Assembly (NCBI RefSeq): GCF_030915525.1
Contig: NZ_CP133269.1
Location: 2,887,001-2,951,000, forward strand
Origin: Neobacillus sp. PS2-9
Lineage (GTDB): Bacteria > Bacillota > Bacilli > Bacillales > Cytobacillaceae
Direction of reading: 5' to 3'
DNA: 64,000 bases
Positions 26,314-36,722 of this stretch are shown piece by piece. The translations under genes were made by a program, and so were the position numbers. The notes below the pieces were generated by a model that ran no database searches, was not told where the DNA came from, and saw only the letters and a program-made list of their open reading frames with translations. Within the stretch, counting starts at the first letter, position 1; every line of letters starts with the position of its first letter.

Positions 26314-28032
26314 TTATTCGTGAAAATTCGTTCCATCAGTTGTTGGCTTGACAATCCCTGCACGAATGGTGAAATCTCCAAAGTGCTCCCCTTCGTTGCG
26401 TTCTTTTGCATAGCGGGAAAGAACCACGTTTAGTTCCTTCAAGATTTCCTTTTCACCAATATTTTCCCGGTACATTTTGCTTAGACGGCTGCCGTCGTGT
26501 GCTGCACCAAGATACATATTGTATTTACCTGGCGCTTTACCGATGAAGCCAATCTCTCCAAGTGCATGTCGGGCACAGCCGTTTGGACAGCCTGTCATAC
26601 GAATGGTGATTTCTTCGTTGCGAAGGCCGTTCTCATCTACAATAGTTTCAATTTTATCAATTAGATTCGGTAAATATCGTTCCGCTTCCGCCATCGCTAA
26701 TCCGCATGTTGGCAGTGCCACACACGCCATCGAATTACGACGGAGAGCTGAAAAATGGCTTCCATCCGTCAAACCGTATTGTTCCATTAGAGCATTAATT
26801 TGTTTCTTTTTCTGACTAGATACATTGGCGATAATTACATTTTGATTCGGTGTTAAATGGAAATCACCTGTATGGATTTTTGCAATTTCGCGAAGAGCTG
26901 TTTTTAGCTTATAGTCCGCAAAATCTGCAACACGACCACCCTCAATAAATAAGGTTAGATTCCATTTACCTTGTATACCCTTTACCCAGCCGTACCGATC
27001 TCCGTTATGGTCAAAATGATAGGATTTAGCTTCATTCAATTTCCAGCCAAGACGGTTTTCTAGTTCCGTCTTAACTGTCTCTAAACCTAATCGGTCAACC
27101 GTATATTTAAAACGTGCATTTTTTCGAACAGAACGGTTTCCATAGTCACGTTGAATGGTAATTGTTTTTTCCGCCACTTCATACAACTGGTCTGGCTTAC
27201 AGAAGCCGATAACCTTCGCAAGCTGCGGGTAGGTTGCTGTATCACCATGACTCATACCCATACCGCCGCCAATTGCTACATTGAATCCGATTAGCTTTCC
27301 ATCTTCCACAATGGCAATAAATCCAAGATCCTGTGAAAAGACATCGATATCATTTGATGGAGGAACTGCAATTCCAATTTTAAATTTCCGCGGTAAATAA
27401 AGCGGACCATACATTGGTTCTACTTCCTCCACATCCGGTGTGCCAGCTACTTTTTCTTCGTCCAGCCAAACTTCATGATAGGCTCTTGTACGTGGCAACA
27501 GGTCATCACTTAATTTTTTAGACCATTCATACACTTCCGCATGAATTTCTGACTGATATGGGTTTGAAGCACACATGACGTTACGATTGACATCCCCACA
27601 AGCAGCAATAGTGTCTAAAAGGGAAGCATGGATTTGCTGAATTGTCTTTTTCATATTCCATTTTAAAATGCCGTGCATTTGGAACGTCTCACGTGTTGTC
27701 AGTTTCAACGTGCCATTTCCGTATTTATCAGCAAGTTCATCCATAACCAACCACTGGGCTGGAGCAGCCACCCCACCAGGTAATCGTACACGCAGCATGA
27801 ACTGATACGCTGGCTCAAGTTTTTGTTTTTGTCGTTCATTGCGAAGATCACGGTCATCTTGAAGGTAGCTACCATGATGCTTCATGAGACGGTTGTCATC
27901 CTCAGGAATGCCGGCGCTGATCCTGTCGCCCATGACTTCTTTTAATGTACCACGCAAATAGTTGCTTCGTTCTTTTATGCCCTCAACATCACTTGGCGGG
28001 CCGTCCGGTGCTTTTAAGATTTGTTTCACCAT
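26314..28032 (-). CDS. cysI: assimilatory sulfite reductase (NADPH) hemoprotein subunit CysI
   Basis: 572 residues. Siroheme-[4Fe-4S] enzyme reducing sulfite to sulfide with six electrons from CysJ. The cluster cysteines are in [10 protein letters not shown] and [11 protein letters not shown]; the N-terminal [18 protein letters not shown] and [15 protein letters not shown] match Bacillus CysI closely. ATG 28032 follows GGAAAGGAG and agrees with known CysI starts; an upstream start in the cysJ overlap is rejected. 25 bp after cysJ. Confidence 0.96.
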   Translation of the reverse strand: MVKQILKAPDGPPSDVEGIKERSNYLRGTLKEVMGDRISAGIPEDDNRLMKHHGSYLQDDRDLRNERQKQKLEPAYQFMLRVRLPGGVAAPAQWLVMDELADKYGNGTLKLTTRETFQMHGILKWNMKKTIQQIHASLLDTIAACGDVNRNVMCASNPYQSEIHAEVYEWSKKLSDDLLPRTRAYHEVWLDEEKVAGTPDVEEVEPMYGPLYLPRKFKIGIAVPPSNDIDVFSQDLGFIAIVEDGKLIGFNVAIGGGMGMSHGDTATYPQLAKVIGFCKPDQLYEVAEKTITIQRDYGNRSVRKNARFKYTVDRLGLETVKTELENRLGWKLNEAKSYHFDHNGDRYGWVKGIQGKWNLTLFIEGGRVADFADYKLKTALREIAKIHTGDFHLTPNQNVIIANVSSQKKKQINALMEQYGLTDGSHFSALRRNSMACVALPTCGLAMAEAERYLPNLIDKIETIVDENGLRNEEITIRMTGCPNGCARHALGEIGFIGKAPGKYNMYLGAAHDGSRLSKMYRENIGEKEILKELNVVLSRYAKERNEGEHFGDFTIRAGIVKPTTDGTNFHE

Positions 28033-28057
28033 GTTGAAATAACTCCTTTCCATCCCA

Positions 28058-29884
28058 TCAATATACATCCCGTTGGTATCGTTTTTGCTGCTGCATTTCG
28101 GCAAGATAGGCTTCTGCTTGTTCACGGCTCATATTGCCTTCTTTTTCAATAATAGAAAGAAGCGTGTGATGGACGTCATGTGCCATATGTTTCTCGTCTC
28201 CGCAAATATATAGGTGTGCTCCTTCTTGTAGCCACTCAAATAATTCTTCGCTTTGCTCAAGCATGCGGTGTTGAACATATACTTTTTCATCTGTATCACG
28301 TGAAAAGGCCACATCTACTTTTGTCAAGACGCCTTCTTTTAACCATTTTTGCCATTCGGTTTGGTAAAGGAAATCTGTTACAAAATGCTGATCTCCGAAA
28401 AACAGCCATGATTTCCCTTCTGCACCTGTTTCTTCTCGTTCCTGAATGAACGAACGGAATGGTGCTACTCCTGTACCAGGTCCAACCATTATAATTGGCG
28501 TTTCAGGGTTTGTTGGCAGCTTAAAGTTTTCGTTTTGCTGTATAAATACAGGTAGTGTATCTCCAAGGTGCAAGCGTTCAGCTGTTAAAATGGAGCAAAC
28601 GCCCTTTCTTTCACGGCCATGGGCATCATAGCGTACAGCACCGATTGTTAAATGGACTTCATCCGGGTTGGCTGCTAAACTGCTGGCAATCGAGTAAAGA
28701 CGGGCAGGGATTTTACGAAGGACCGAAATAAATTCTTGTGCCGATTCTCCCCAAGGACCAAAGTCATGAACCAGGTCAAACAGGTCACGCCCATGGATGT
28801 AGGCTTTCATTTTTTCCTCATTACCCGGTGCAATCAGGTCTTGTAGCTCCTCATTTTTTGAAAGCTTCGCCACTTTTTCAAGGAACGGTTTTGATAAAAC
28901 GGTAATCTCAAAATAAGAAGTGAGCGCTTTTTGTAGGGATAGAACGTCTCCCTGTTTATTAACGATCACTGTTTCTTCACTACTCCATGGCAATTCAGCA
29001 AGGAGTTGTTCAACAAGTGCAGGATCGTTCTCCGGATAGATTCCTAGACTATCACCAGGTTCAAAGGTCAGTCCTGAACCTTCGAGTGATAGTTCAAGGT
29101 GACGTGTTTCTTTATTGGAGCCACGTCCGTTGAGATTGATATTTTCAAGTACTTCGGCTTTAAATGGATTGCTTTTTGAGTACTCGGATTCAGTAGATTG
29201 AGCTGCTGCCGCTACTGGACTTGCGCTTTTAACAGAAGTTCCTTCTAGTTCGGCACTTAAGCTGCCGAGGATTCCTTCGAGCCACTCAGATGCTGACTCA
29301 TCATAATCCACATCGCAGTCGAAGCGTGGATATAGTCGTGTGCCGCCTAGTTCTTCGAGGCGAGAATCGAATTCTTTTCCTGTTTGACAGAAGAATTCAT
29401 ATGAGCTGTCTCCAAGTGCTAGTACGGAGAAATGAAGATCCGTCAGCTTTGGTGCTCTTTTGCTGTGTAAAAACTCATGGAATGTGAGTGCACTATCAGG
29501 TGGCTCACCTTCACCATGGGTACTTACTATAATAAGAAGGTTTTGGATTTTTTTTATATTATTTGTTTTAAAATCATTCATAGAAGAGACAGTTACTTGG
29601 AACCCTTTTCCCTCTAATGTTTTGCCTGTTTTCTTTGCTAGCCCCCGAGCATTGCCCGTTTGTGAACCATAAAGGATTGTTATTTCTTTTGTCGCTTTTG
29701 AATTACTGCTTTGGACAGGAAGGACTGTCCCCTGGTTGTTGGCTGCTCCAAGAACTGTAAATGGGGTTGCAGCAAGATAGCCGCTCAGCCAAACTTTTTG
29801 TGCATCTGTTAAGGTTGGCAAAAGGCGGTTAAGTAGTTCTGCCTGCTCCTGATTAAACGGACTGTTGATTACCTGAAGTTGCAA
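28058..29884 (-). CDS. cysJ: assimilatory sulfite reductase (NADPH) flavoprotein subunit CysJ
   Basis: 608 residues: N-terminal region, flavodoxin domain ([16 protein letters not shown] near residue 85), then FAD- and NADPH-binding ferredoxin-reductase domains ([31 protein letters not shown]) ending RYQRDVY. It passes electrons from NADPH to CysI. TTG 29884 is chosen because GAGGTGG precedes it and Bacillus homologues begin LQLQV-NSPF. It lies beyond repeat array C and may have its own promoter. Confidence 0.95.
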   Translation of the reverse strand: MQLQVINSPFNQEQAELLNRLLPTLTDAQKVWLSGYLAATPFTVLGAANNQGTVLPVQSSNSKATKEITILYGSQTGNARGLAKKTGKTLEGKGFQVTVSSMNDFKTNNIKKIQNLLIIVSTHGEGEPPDSALTFHEFLHSKRAPKLTDLHFSVLALGDSSYEFFCQTGKEFDSRLEELGGTRLYPRFDCDVDYDESASEWLEGILGSLSAELEGTSVKSASPVAAAAQSTESEYSKSNPFKAEVLENINLNGRGSNKETRHLELSLEGSGLTFEPGDSLGIYPENDPALVEQLLAELPWSSEETVIVNKQGDVLSLQKALTSYFEITVLSKPFLEKVAKLSKNEELQDLIAPGNEEKMKAYIHGRDLFDLVHDFGPWGESAQEFISVLRKIPARLYSIASSLAANPDEVHLTIGAVRYDAHGRERKGVCSILTAERLHLGDTLPVFIQQNENFKLPTNPETPIIMVGPGTGVAPFRSFIQEREETGAEGKSWLFFGDQHFVTDFLYQTEWQKWLKEGVLTKVDVAFSRDTDEKVYVQHRMLEQSEELFEWLQEGAHLYICGDEKHMAHDVHHTLLSIIEKEGNMSREQAEAYLAEMQQQKRYQRDVY

Positions 29885-29984
29885 CGATATCCACCTCACT
29901 AAGGAATAAACTTTTTGTTATTTTGGTCGTATTTTTTGGCGACCGTTATGTGTTTTTGTGTTATTAAACTATGAATCTGTTATT

Positions 29985-30595
29985 TTTCATTGGGTAGGAC
30001 TTGAATTGAGCTTTTATTGCTCGTGGACCTCGGTTTTTCATTAGGACGGGAACTATAGACACTTTATTGTGCCCGTGGGCCTCGGTTTTTTCGTTGGACG
30101 GGCATTATAGACCCTTTTTAGTGCCCGTGGACCTCAGTTTTTTCGTTGGACGGGCATTATAGACCCTTTTTAGTGCCCGTGGACCTCGGTTTTTTCCTTG
30201 GACGGGCACTATGGGCCCTTTTTAGTGCCCGTGGACCTCAGTTTTTTCGTTGGACGGGCACTATGGGCCCTTTTTAGTGCCCGTGGACCTCGGTTTTTTC
30301 GTTGGACGGGCACTATGGGCCCTTTATTATGCCCGTGGACCTCGGTTTTTTCCTTGGACGGGCACTATGAATCTTTTATAACGACCGTCTACCTCTTTTT
30401 TTCAGGTGTACGGGCTTTATGAATCGTTCTTATCGACCCGCCACTAGCTTTTTCTAGCTCTCCGGGCGTTATAAACCTCTCTTATCGACCAACATCACAC
30501 TTTTTTCAGCTCTCCGGGCGTTATAAACCTCTTATCGACCGGCCACCCGCTTTTTCCCTTTGAACGGGCTTTATGAATCCTTCTTATAAAACCAC
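29985..30595. repeat. 52-bp tandem palindrome array C (about 11 units)
   Basis: It fills most of the gap 29885-30647 between cysJ and sirB. GTGCCCGT recurs at 30121, 30173 and 30225; TCCGGGCG at 30461 and 30513; all 52 bp apart. Dyad arms ACGGGCACTA and TAGTGCCCGT (perfect in several units), separated by T-rich spacer CTCGGTTTTTTCGTTG. Units decay toward 30595. Open frames here are repeat artefacts. Confidence 0.93.
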
Positions 30596-30647
30596 CCGGC
30601 CCCTTATTTCACAAAAACGAGGCATCTAGAACCCGCACCTCTGCAGC

Positions 30648-31373
30648 TTATTCCCTTGTCGCCTGATTTACAACAATATCCTCAATCACCTGATGACCAC
30701 TTAAAGGACCCGTATGAAGGATTTGGTGGCCTTCCTTTTGCCGCTTTTGAACCTCTTGATTCACTTCAGCAGTAAGCAGCCCAGAGAATAATAAATACGG
30801 GACAACCAGCACTCGGCCAGCCGTACCTTCTGTAATCATCTCTAACCCTTCACTCAGCCTTGGCTCGGCTGCAGCCATATAACAAACAGACACATGCCTG
30901 ATTCCCAGCCGCTCACGGATTCCCTTAGCAATCCGTGCAAAATCATCGTGAACAACCGGATCACTGCTACCCCTTCCAACAATCAATATTCGATCTTCCA
31001 GTCCTATGTCGCCGACCGTAGAATGAACCAACTCTGCTATTCCATCTAGAATCGCTCCCTGGACACCGAAAGGATCCTTCACATTTACCTCAATATGTGG
31101 GTATTTGACCTTCAATGAAGAAAGTGCCTCTGGAATATCCTGCTTTATATGTCCTGCCGCTAAAAGGAACAAAGGGACAACAGTAATTTCTGTCGCTCCC
31201 CTTTCCACACAACGCTGAAAGCCTTCCTCAATCAAAGGAGGAGCCAATTCAAGAAAACTAATTTCCTGAATTGAAATATCCACTCGTTTCATTACCCTTT
31301 GGATAAAATCGTTCGCTTCCTCCGCTCCTTTTTTTGAGCGTGTCCCATGACCAATGTAAAGTATTGCTTTCAT
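30648..31373 (-). CDS. sirB: sirohydrochlorin ferrochelatase SirB/CbiX-like
   Basis: 241 residues, two CbiX-type half domains. Metal-binding His residues fall in LYIGHGTRSKKG and LFLLAAGHIKQDIP. It inserts iron into sirohydrochlorin to make siroheme for CysI. ATG 31373 follows AGAGAGGAATTCT. In B. subtilis this gene (ylnE) is followed by ylnF/sirC, absent here; array C follows instead. Confidence 0.88.
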   Translation of the reverse strand: MKAILYIGHGTRSKKGAEEANDFIQRVMKRVDISIQEISFLELAPPLIEEGFQRCVERGATEITVVPLFLLAAGHIKQDIPEALSSLKVKYPHIEVNVKDPFGVQGAILDGIAELVHSTVGDIGLEDRILIVGRGSSDPVVHDDFARIAKGIRERLGIRHVSVCYMAAAEPRLSEGLEMITEGTAGRVLVVPYLLFSGLLTAEVNQEVQKRQKEGHQILHTGPLSGHQVIEDIVVNQATRE

Positions 31374-31544
31374 AGAATTCCTCTCTTTTAGGGATCGAAA
31401 TCTTTCGACCACTCAATAACTCAAACTATTTTAAATAATCGTTTTACACAAATCATTAAATCCAATAGGATTACTATTATTTATTTTAAACTACTACAAG
31501 CCCAATAGGAATACTTTATTTCAGCTTATTTACATCCCGTTCCT

Positions 31545-31690
31545 CTTTCTTTTCCTCTGTTAGGGATTATAGGCTGCTTCTACGCGACCGGTCCCTTTTT
31601 CTTTTCCTCTGTTTGGGCTCATAGACTGCTTCTATGCGACCGGTCCCTTTTTCTTTTCCTCTACTCGGGCTCATAGACTGCCACCAAGTG
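31545..31690. repeat. 52-bp tandem palindrome array D (about 3 units)
   Basis: Lies in the gap 31374-31697 between sirB and sumT. GCGACC recurs at 31584 and 31636 (52 bp). Dyad arms GGGCTCATAG and CTATGCGACC around 7 nt; spacer CCTTTTTCTTTTCCTCT. The rest of the gap (31374-31544) is AT-rich with no recognised signal. Confidence 0.85.
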
Positions 31691-31697
31691 ACTAAGA

Positions 31698-32474
31698 TTA
31701 TCCATGCCGTATTGGTAAACTAGGCATTATTTCTTCATGGAACCAATTTAGCTCCTTATGAAGGCGAACAACCTCTCCTATCACAATCATGCTCGGATTT
31801 GACACACCTGCTACCTTCACCCGTTCTTCGATCGTTTCAAGTGTTCCAACAACCGTTCTTTGGTCACTTAATGTTCCCCATTGAATCAAAGCGATAGGTG
31901 TCTGAGGTGATTTACCGTGTTGTATTAGTTGATTAATAATCGTCGAAAGATGTGAAACTCCCATATAGACACAAAGGGTGTCAACTCCTTTTGCCAGGTG
32001 TGACCATTGGTGCTCCGCGGCTAGGTCCCCTGCTTGATGACCAGTAATAAAGGCAAAACTCCTGCTCAAAAAGCGATGGGTGACAGGAATTCCGGCATAA
32101 GCAGAAGCGGCAATGCCTGCCGTGATCCCTGGAACTACCTCAAAAGGAACTTCATTCCTCAAGCATTCCTCGGCTTCTTCTCCCCCACGGCCGAACACAA
32201 AGGGATCCCCTCCCTTTAAACGAACGACCTGAAGACCCTTTTTCGCATATTTAACTAAAAAATGATTGATCGTTTCCTGCTTCATTGTATGGTAATGTGG
32301 AAGTTTACCACAGTATATCAGTTGGGCACCTTGTTTTGAATACTTTAAAAGTTCAGGATTTACCAGCCGGTCATAAAGGATGACATCAGCTTGCTGCAGG
32401 TACCTTAATCCTTTTACCGTAATTAATTCTGGATCACCTGGACCCGCACCTACTAAATACACCTTTCCAACCAT
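31698..32474 (-). CDS. sumT: uroporphyrinogen-III C-methyltransferase
   Basis: 258 residues, full-length SUMT (CobA/YlnD). SAM-binding motif VGAGPGDPELITVKG and the catalytic-loop RLKGGDPFVFGRGGEE are exact family matches. It methylates uroporphyrinogen III twice to precorrin-2, the branch to siroheme. ATG 32474 follows AAAGGATGAATAGCC. Part of the cysH operon order cysH-cysP-sat-cysC-sumT-sirB. Confidence 0.95.
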   Translation of the reverse strand: MVGKVYLVGAGPGDPELITVKGLRYLQQADVILYDRLVNPELLKYSKQGAQLIYCGKLPHYHTMKQETINHFLVKYAKKGLQVVRLKGGDPFVFGRGGEEAEECLRNEVPFEVVPGITAGIAASAYAGIPVTHRFLSRSFAFITGHQAGDLAAEHQWSHLAKGVDTLCVYMGVSHLSTIINQLIQHGKSPQTPIALIQWGTLSDQRTVVGTLETIEERVKVAGVSNPSMIVIGEVVRLHKELNWFHEEIMPSLPIRHG

Positions 32475-32501
32475 GGCTATTCATCCTTTCTATATTACCA
32501 G

Positions 32502-33101
32502 TTAAATAATGTTCTTATCCTGCAAATATCCAAATATTTGTTTTACTGATTCTTCGACGGTTAATTGATCGGACCTAACCGTTATTTCTGGACGTTCCGG
32601 GGCCTCATATGGTGAGTTGATCCCTGTAAAATCTTTAATTTCACCACGACGCGCCTTCACATATAACTGTTTAGGGTCACGTCTTTCACATTCTTCAAGA
32701 GGGCAATCGATAAATACCTCAATAAACTCACCATCTTGAAACAGTTCGCGAACCTGAGCACGGTCCGAACGGAAGGGAGAAATAAACGCAGTTGTCACCA
32801 GGGCTCCACTGTCTACAAACAATTTCGCCACTTCTCCAATTCTCCTAATATTCTCTGTTCGATCATGGTCGGAAAAGCCCAGGTCTTTATTTAAACCATG
32901 ACGGATATTATCACCGTCCAAAACGTATTCAGTTATTCCTTGACGAAACAATTCGCTAGATACAGCATTAGCAATGGTCGATTTCCCAGAACCTGAGAGA
33001 CCCGTAAACCATAGAACACAGCTGCCATGTCCCTTTTTCAAACGGCGGTCTTCCTTAGTAATCGTTGTTGCATGCCATGTAATATTTGTTGCTTTCGTCA
33101 T
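32502..33101 (-). CDS. cysC: adenylylsulfate kinase
   Basis: 199 residues. P-loop GLSGSGKST and the APS-kinase blocks [19 protein letters not shown] and [14 protein letters not shown]. Phosphorylates APS to PAPS. ATG 33101 follows TAAGGAGG; the gene begins 12 bp after sat. Confidence 0.96.
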   Translation of the reverse strand: MTKATNITWHATTITKEDRRLKKGHGSCVLWFTGLSGSGKSTIANAVSSELFRQGITEYVLDGDNIRHGLNKDLGFSDHDRTENIRRIGEVAKLFVDSGALVTTAFISPFRSDRAQVRELFQDGEFIEVFIDCPLEECERRDPKQLYVKARRGEIKDFTGINSPYEAPERPEITVRSDQLTVEESVKQIFGYLQDKNII

Positions 33102-33113
33102 TGTTCTGCCTCC

Positions 33114-34262
33114 TTAGACCGTCGTCGTTTCTTTCATTCCTTCAATCAACACTTCTACTACTTCTTTCCGACTGAATGTTGATGGTGGAAGTGTTCCTGT
33201 GCGCAGCATTTCTCTCACCTTTGTTCCTGAAAGAATGACACGGTCTTCGTTGTTGTGTGGGCATGTTTTATCTGAAGCCATACCTTCACATTTGTTGCAA
33301 TAAAAGCTATGTTCAAAGAACAGTGGTTTGATGCCAAGTTCTCCTTCTTCAAATTCACTAAAGATCAGTTGGGCATCGTAGGTTCCATAATAATTGCCTA
33401 CACCTGCATGATCGCGTCCGACGATGAAGTGGGTGCAACCAAAGTTTTTACGGGCAATCGCATGAAAAATGGCCTCACGTGGTCCTGCGTAACGCATTGC
33501 TGCTGGATACACACCTAGCTGGACCCGTTCAGTAGGATAGTAGTTTTCTAGTAACACACGATAGCTTTTTAATCGAACGTCTGCAGGAATGTCGTCAGAT
33601 TTTGTTTCCCCAACTAATGGATTAACGAAAAGTCCATCAACTGTTTCTAATGCCGCCTTTTGGATGTATTCATGTGCGCGGTGGATCGGATTTCTTGTTT
33701 GGAAGCCCACCACTGTTTTCCAGCCTTTTTCTTCAAACAAGGCCCGTGTTTCTTTCGGCTCCAACCATACATCTGTAAAGACGCCCTTTTCCGGTTTTTT
33801 AATGAGAGTTACTTCCCCTGCTACATAAACGGGACCTCTTTCATAAAGACGTCTCACACCTGGGTGAGCCAGTTCAAGTGTTTTATATACCTTTAGTGCT
33901 TCTTTATCTAAGTCCGGTTCATACCATTCGGATACCTTAATGACTCCGTAAACCTCACTGTTAAAAATCAACTTCATTTCCTCGCCTACCTTTAATGTGG
34001 CAGCCGTTTCAGTGGAAACAGGTAGTGTGACAGGAATAGACCAAATCGTATTGTCAACTAGACGCATGCTCGAAACGACTGATTCATAATCTGCTTTTCC
34101 AAGGAACCCAGTAAGCGGGCTGAATAGTCCAACACCTATTAATTCGAGGTCACTCAAGGCAATAGCATCAATTTCTAGTTCTTTTTCAATAAGGGATAGG
34201 TCAAGATTTGGGTTGTATGCTTGGATTAATTTTCCTCCATGCGGTTTTGGTAAAAATGACAC
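33114..34262 (-). CDS. sat: sulfate adenylyltransferase (ATP sulfurylase)
   Basis: 382 residues, single-chain bacterial Sat. Active-site blocks [11 protein letters not shown] and [12 protein letters not shown] are present, as is a Cys cluster [15 protein letters not shown] that likely binds zinc. It makes APS from sulfate and ATP. Start is GTG 34262 behind AAAGGA. The 82-bp gap to cysP holds a small hairpin (TAGCCG/CGGCTA). Confidence 0.95.
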   Translation of the reverse strand: MSFLPKPHGGKLIQAYNPNLDLSLIEKELEIDAIALSDLELIGVGLFSPLTGFLGKADYESVVSSMRLVDNTIWSIPVTLPVSTETAATLKVGEEMKLIFNSEVYGVIKVSEWYEPDLDKEALKVYKTLELAHPGVRRLYERGPVYVAGEVTLIKKPEKGVFTDVWLEPKETRALFEEKGWKTVVGFQTRNPIHRAHEYIQKAALETVDGLFVNPLVGETKSDDIPADVRLKSYRVLLENYYPTERVQLGVYPAAMRYAGPREAIFHAIARKNFGCTHFIVGRDHAGVGNYYGTYDAQLIFSEFEEGELGIKPLFFEHSFYCNKCEGMASDKTCPHNNEDRVILSGTKVREMLRTGTLPPSTFSRKEVVEVLIEGMKETTTV

Positions 34263-34344
34263 AAAATCAAATCCTTTCTTTAGTTAGCCGTTTTTTCGGC
34301 TACAATTTTTTTATTTATTAAACTAAGATTCTAATAAGAAATGC

Positions 34345-35412
34345 TTAGTCTTTAGCAACTTCATGTCTAACGGGAATAGTAGTTTTCTGCTTTTTCATTA
34401 ATGACAGGACCCCAAACACAGAAATTAACGCACCACCCATGGCGATAATGGGGTAAAAATTATGTTCAATGATTAACTGAATCAGCGTGTAGGAAAGGAC
34501 CATTGATAAAACCGGTGAAACGATCCAGACTGTAAGCAGTTGAACCACAATATCTTTTTTAAGTACTGCTTTACCTTGTTTTGCAAAGCCAATTCCAATA
34601 ATGGAAGAGGTCGTGATTTGCGTAAGCGGCACGGGGATTCCAAACATGGATGCAATCGTCACAATTGTTGCACCTGTACCAGAGATAACGCAGCCTTCCT
34701 CCAGTCTGAGTGTGGTAATTTTTTTTCCGTTTGTCTCAAGAACCCGATGACCTAATAGCAAGGCACCCAGTGCGACAAAGATGCCACCCCAGAGAATACC
34801 ATCCCCTGTTGAAAGGATATTGGCACCTACAAGCGGTCCAACCGCATTCGCCACATTGTTCATCCCTGCAGAAAAAGCCTCAAACATACCCATGATTAAT
34901 ACAAGGACAGACAGAACGGGAACTGCTTTGGATGCTTCCAGCCATTTTTTCAGCTGTTTAATTTTCAACACGTAAGAAGCAATAATGGCGATAAGAAAAG
35001 CAGCAAATGGTGTCAGGAGCCAAAACAACATAATCCAGAAAAGGTGACTTACGAATACTGATTGATAAACAATCCCAGCACCGACCACTGAACCAACGGC
35101 CACTTCACTCGTAGAAAGTGGAATGCCAAATATATTGGCCAAGAACAATGACAAGGCAGCTGATGCTAAAACGATTAAGGCGATCGGAACCGTAAATGTA
35201 CTATTGGGAACAATTCCGCTACCAATCATTTTGACCACTTCACCACCGCCAAGCCAGGCGCCAAAGAACACTGCAATGGCACAAAGCAGTAATGCTAGCC
35301 TCTTTTTAACTACTCCAGCTCCGTAGGCAATTCCCATCGAAGCGGCAGCCCCGCTAGCCCCTATATTAATTGCGAAAAATAATCCGATTGTAATGGCAAT
35401 GATTGTGAGCAA
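34345..35412 (-). CDS. cysP: sulfate permease CysP, PiT family
   Basis: 355 residues with about ten membrane helices and the duplicated PiT signatures (AINIGASGAAASMGIAYGAG and SAGMNNVANAVGPLVGA). Bacillus CysP, a PiT relative, carries sulfate rather than phosphate, and the position between cysH and sat supports this. TTG 35412 is chosen because AGGGAGGG lies just before it; this leaves 14 bp to the cysH stop. Confidence 0.92.
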   Translation of the reverse strand: MLTIIAITIGLFFAINIGASGAAASMGIAYGAGVVKKRLALLLCAIAVFFGAWLGGGEVVKMIGSGIVPNSTFTVPIALIVLASAALSLFLANIFGIPLSTSEVAVGSVVGAGIVYQSVFVSHLFWIMLFWLLTPFAAFLIAIIASYVLKIKQLKKWLEASKAVPVLSVLVLIMGMFEAFSAGMNNVANAVGPLVGANILSTGDGILWGGIFVALGALLLGHRVLETNGKKITTLRLEEGCVISGTGATIVTIASMFGIPVPLTQITTSSIIGIGFAKQGKAVLKKDIVVQLLTVWIVSPVLSMVLSYTLIQLIIEHNFYPIIAMGGALISVFGVLSLMKKQKTTIPVRHEVAKD

Positions 35413-35426
35413 ATGATAAGCCCTCC

Positions 35427-36143
35427 CTATTTCGTGTGTAATCCACACTCAGTCTTGCTGCTTCCCGCCCAGCGGCCAGCACGTGAATCTCCATCCGTCC
35501 CAGTCGGCTGTGTACATGGAAAACATCCGATACTTGGATATCCATGATCATGCAGGGTGTTGTACGGCAAGTCTTTTTCTTTGATGTAGCTCCAAACTTC
35601 CTCCCAAGTCCAATGGATTAATGGGCAAATTTTAATATTTTGAAATTTGTCATCCTTATTGATAAACTCTGTATTTGCTCTTGTTGGTGATTGCTCTCTG
35701 CGAAGCCCCGATATCCACGCTTGCTTTGCTGTTAATGTTTCTCGTAACGGAATGACCTTCCGAATATTGCAGCATTGGCCGGGATCTCGTTTCCATAAGG
35801 CTGATCCATATTTGTCTGCTTGTTCATCAAGCGTAAGGTTTGGGAGTTTTCTCTCAATTTTCAAAGTAGGAAATCGGGCTTCTATCTTATCAATGACTTC
35901 ATAGGTTTCCGGGAAGTGTAAACCTGTATCTAAAAAAACAATATGGGCATCGGGCTTAATTTGTTGGATTAAGTCAATTAACACGATGGCTTCTGCCCCA
36001 AAGCTTGATGCATACACAAGTTCTTGTTCAGGATAGCTGCTGTATGCCCACTCTAAAACGGAACGTGCTCCTTTGGTTTCATCCTCACATGAAAATGTAT
36101 CTGATCGTTCACGCCAATTTTGATAAGTTACTGTAGTCGTCAT
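35427..36143 (-). CDS. cysH: (phospho)adenylylsulfate reductase CysH
   Basis: 238 residues. Reduces APS/PAPS to sulfite with thioredoxin. The PP-loop-type start [16 protein letters not shown] and [10 protein letters not shown] are present. The Cys pattern CC in GQCCNIRKV plus CxxC in GCFPCTQP binds a [4Fe-4S] cluster, the APS-reductase type, and the C-terminal ECGLH carries the catalytic Cys. ATG 36143 follows AAAGGAGG. Leader 36194-36248 holds competing hairpins. Confidence 0.95.
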   Translation of the reverse strand: MTTTVTYQNWRERSDTFSCEDETKGARSVLEWAYSSYPEQELVYASSFGAEAIVLIDLIQQIKPDAHIVFLDTGLHFPETYEVIDKIEARFPTLKIERKLPNLTLDEQADKYGSALWKRDPGQCCNIRKVIPLRETLTAKQAWISGLRREQSPTRANTEFINKDDKFQNIKICPLIHWTWEEVWSYIKEKDLPYNTLHDHGYPSIGCFPCTQPTGTDGDSRAGRWAGSSKTECGLHTK

Positions 36144-36193
36144 TGCTACAGGCCTCCTTTTCATTTATAAAAATAAGTTGATCCTTTTTTGCT

Positions 36194-36248
36194 CCGCCTT
36201 TTTCAATAGAAAAAGGCGGTCTCCTTTTAAGAAAAAGTGGAGACCGCC
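36194..36248 (-). promoter_or_regulatory. terminator/antiterminator pair between yezD and cysH
   Basis: Minus strand: stem A, GGCGGTCTCC / GGAGACCGCC (36239-36248 with 36215-36224) followed by TTTTT, a standard terminator. Stem B, CCGCCTTTTTC / GAAAAAGGCGG (36209-36219 with 36194-36204, 4-nt loop), uses the same 3' arm and T tract. The two cannot form together, the layout of an attenuator. No SAM-box or T-box sequence is seen. Confidence 0.7.
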
Positions 36249-36262
36249 TCTAGTTTGTCTAG

Positions 36263-36418
36263 TCAGCGATTTTTATTCGATTGGATACGAACCTTTTCAA
36301 TTTTTTCAAGTTGCACAATCTTGCCATCCTGGACAACCAGTGTAATTGAACCAAATTGTAAGGTTTCGAGCATTTTCTCAAGCTGAGCGAAGAGTTCTTC
36401 CTTTTCGTTTTCTTTCAG
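36263..36418 (-). CDS. yezD: YezD-family small protein, likely CTG start
   Basis: 51 residues: KENEKEELFAQLEKMLETLQ, FGSITLVVQDGKIVQLEKIE, KVRIQSNKNR. This matches YezD (DUF2292), found next to sulfur genes in Bacillus. The frame has no ATG, GTG or TTG between the upstream stop (TAA, 27 bp upstream) and the core; CTG at 36418 sits 8 nt after AAAGGGGGG, so CTG initiation is the best reading. Function unknown. Confidence 0.75.
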   Translation of the reverse strand: MKENEKEELFAQLEKMLETLQFGSITLVVQDGKIVQLEKIEKVRIQSNKNR

Positions 36419-36461
36419 TTGGTTCGCCCCCCTTTATCAATCCAGGAAGATTTTATTAATT

Positions 36462-36488
36462 GGCTCTGTTAAACTTGCCTGTTGATTT
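36462..36488. repeat. solo end of the MITE-like element
   Basis: GGCTCTGTTAAACTTGCC followed by TGTTGATTT matches the left end of the element at 17531. Nothing of the interior or right end follows. It lies in the yezD upstream region. Confidence 0.7.
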
Positions 36489-36514
36489 AATAATTTTATA
36501 ATTTATTGAAATTA

Positions 36515-36544
36515 ATCCTACCATACCTATAGGTTTTATGTAAA
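36515..36544 (-). promoter_or_regulatory. possible promoter/operator of yezD-cysH operon
   Basis: Minus strand: -35-like TTTACA (36539-36544), 18-bp spacer, -10-like TAGGAT (36515-36520). The spacer holds a perfect palindrome ACCTATAGGT (36525-36534), a candidate repressor site. The rest of 36419-36722 is AT-rich with a terminator at 36614-36662. Confidence 0.4.
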
Positions 36545-36613
36545 TGAAAAAATTTAATTTTTTGTATATTTATTTTTGCACCTTTTTACCCCTTGTAATT
36601 GAAGTCAAAAACT

Positions 36614-36662
36614 AAAAAAATAAGCGTCCAAATCCGATCTTACACAGTTTTGGACGCTTATT
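36614..36662 (-). terminator. terminator of the small-protein operon
   Basis: 14-bp stem AATAAGCGTCCAAA (36619-36632) with its complement (36649-36662), then a T run on the minus strand. Confidence 0.85.
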
Positions 36663-36722
36663 ATGAATGTCTTAATGACTAGTTTTTCACTTTGTGATTT
36701 ACGGGAGAATGGACCTAGGTGA

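Noticed and set aside
30198..30422. 74-residue + frame with internal repeats
   Set aside because: Read-through of array C; the protein repeat simply mirrors the 52-bp DNA repeat.
36144..36262. SAM (S-box) riboswitch before cysH
   Set aside because: No conserved S-box core sequence; only the two competing hairpins are seen.
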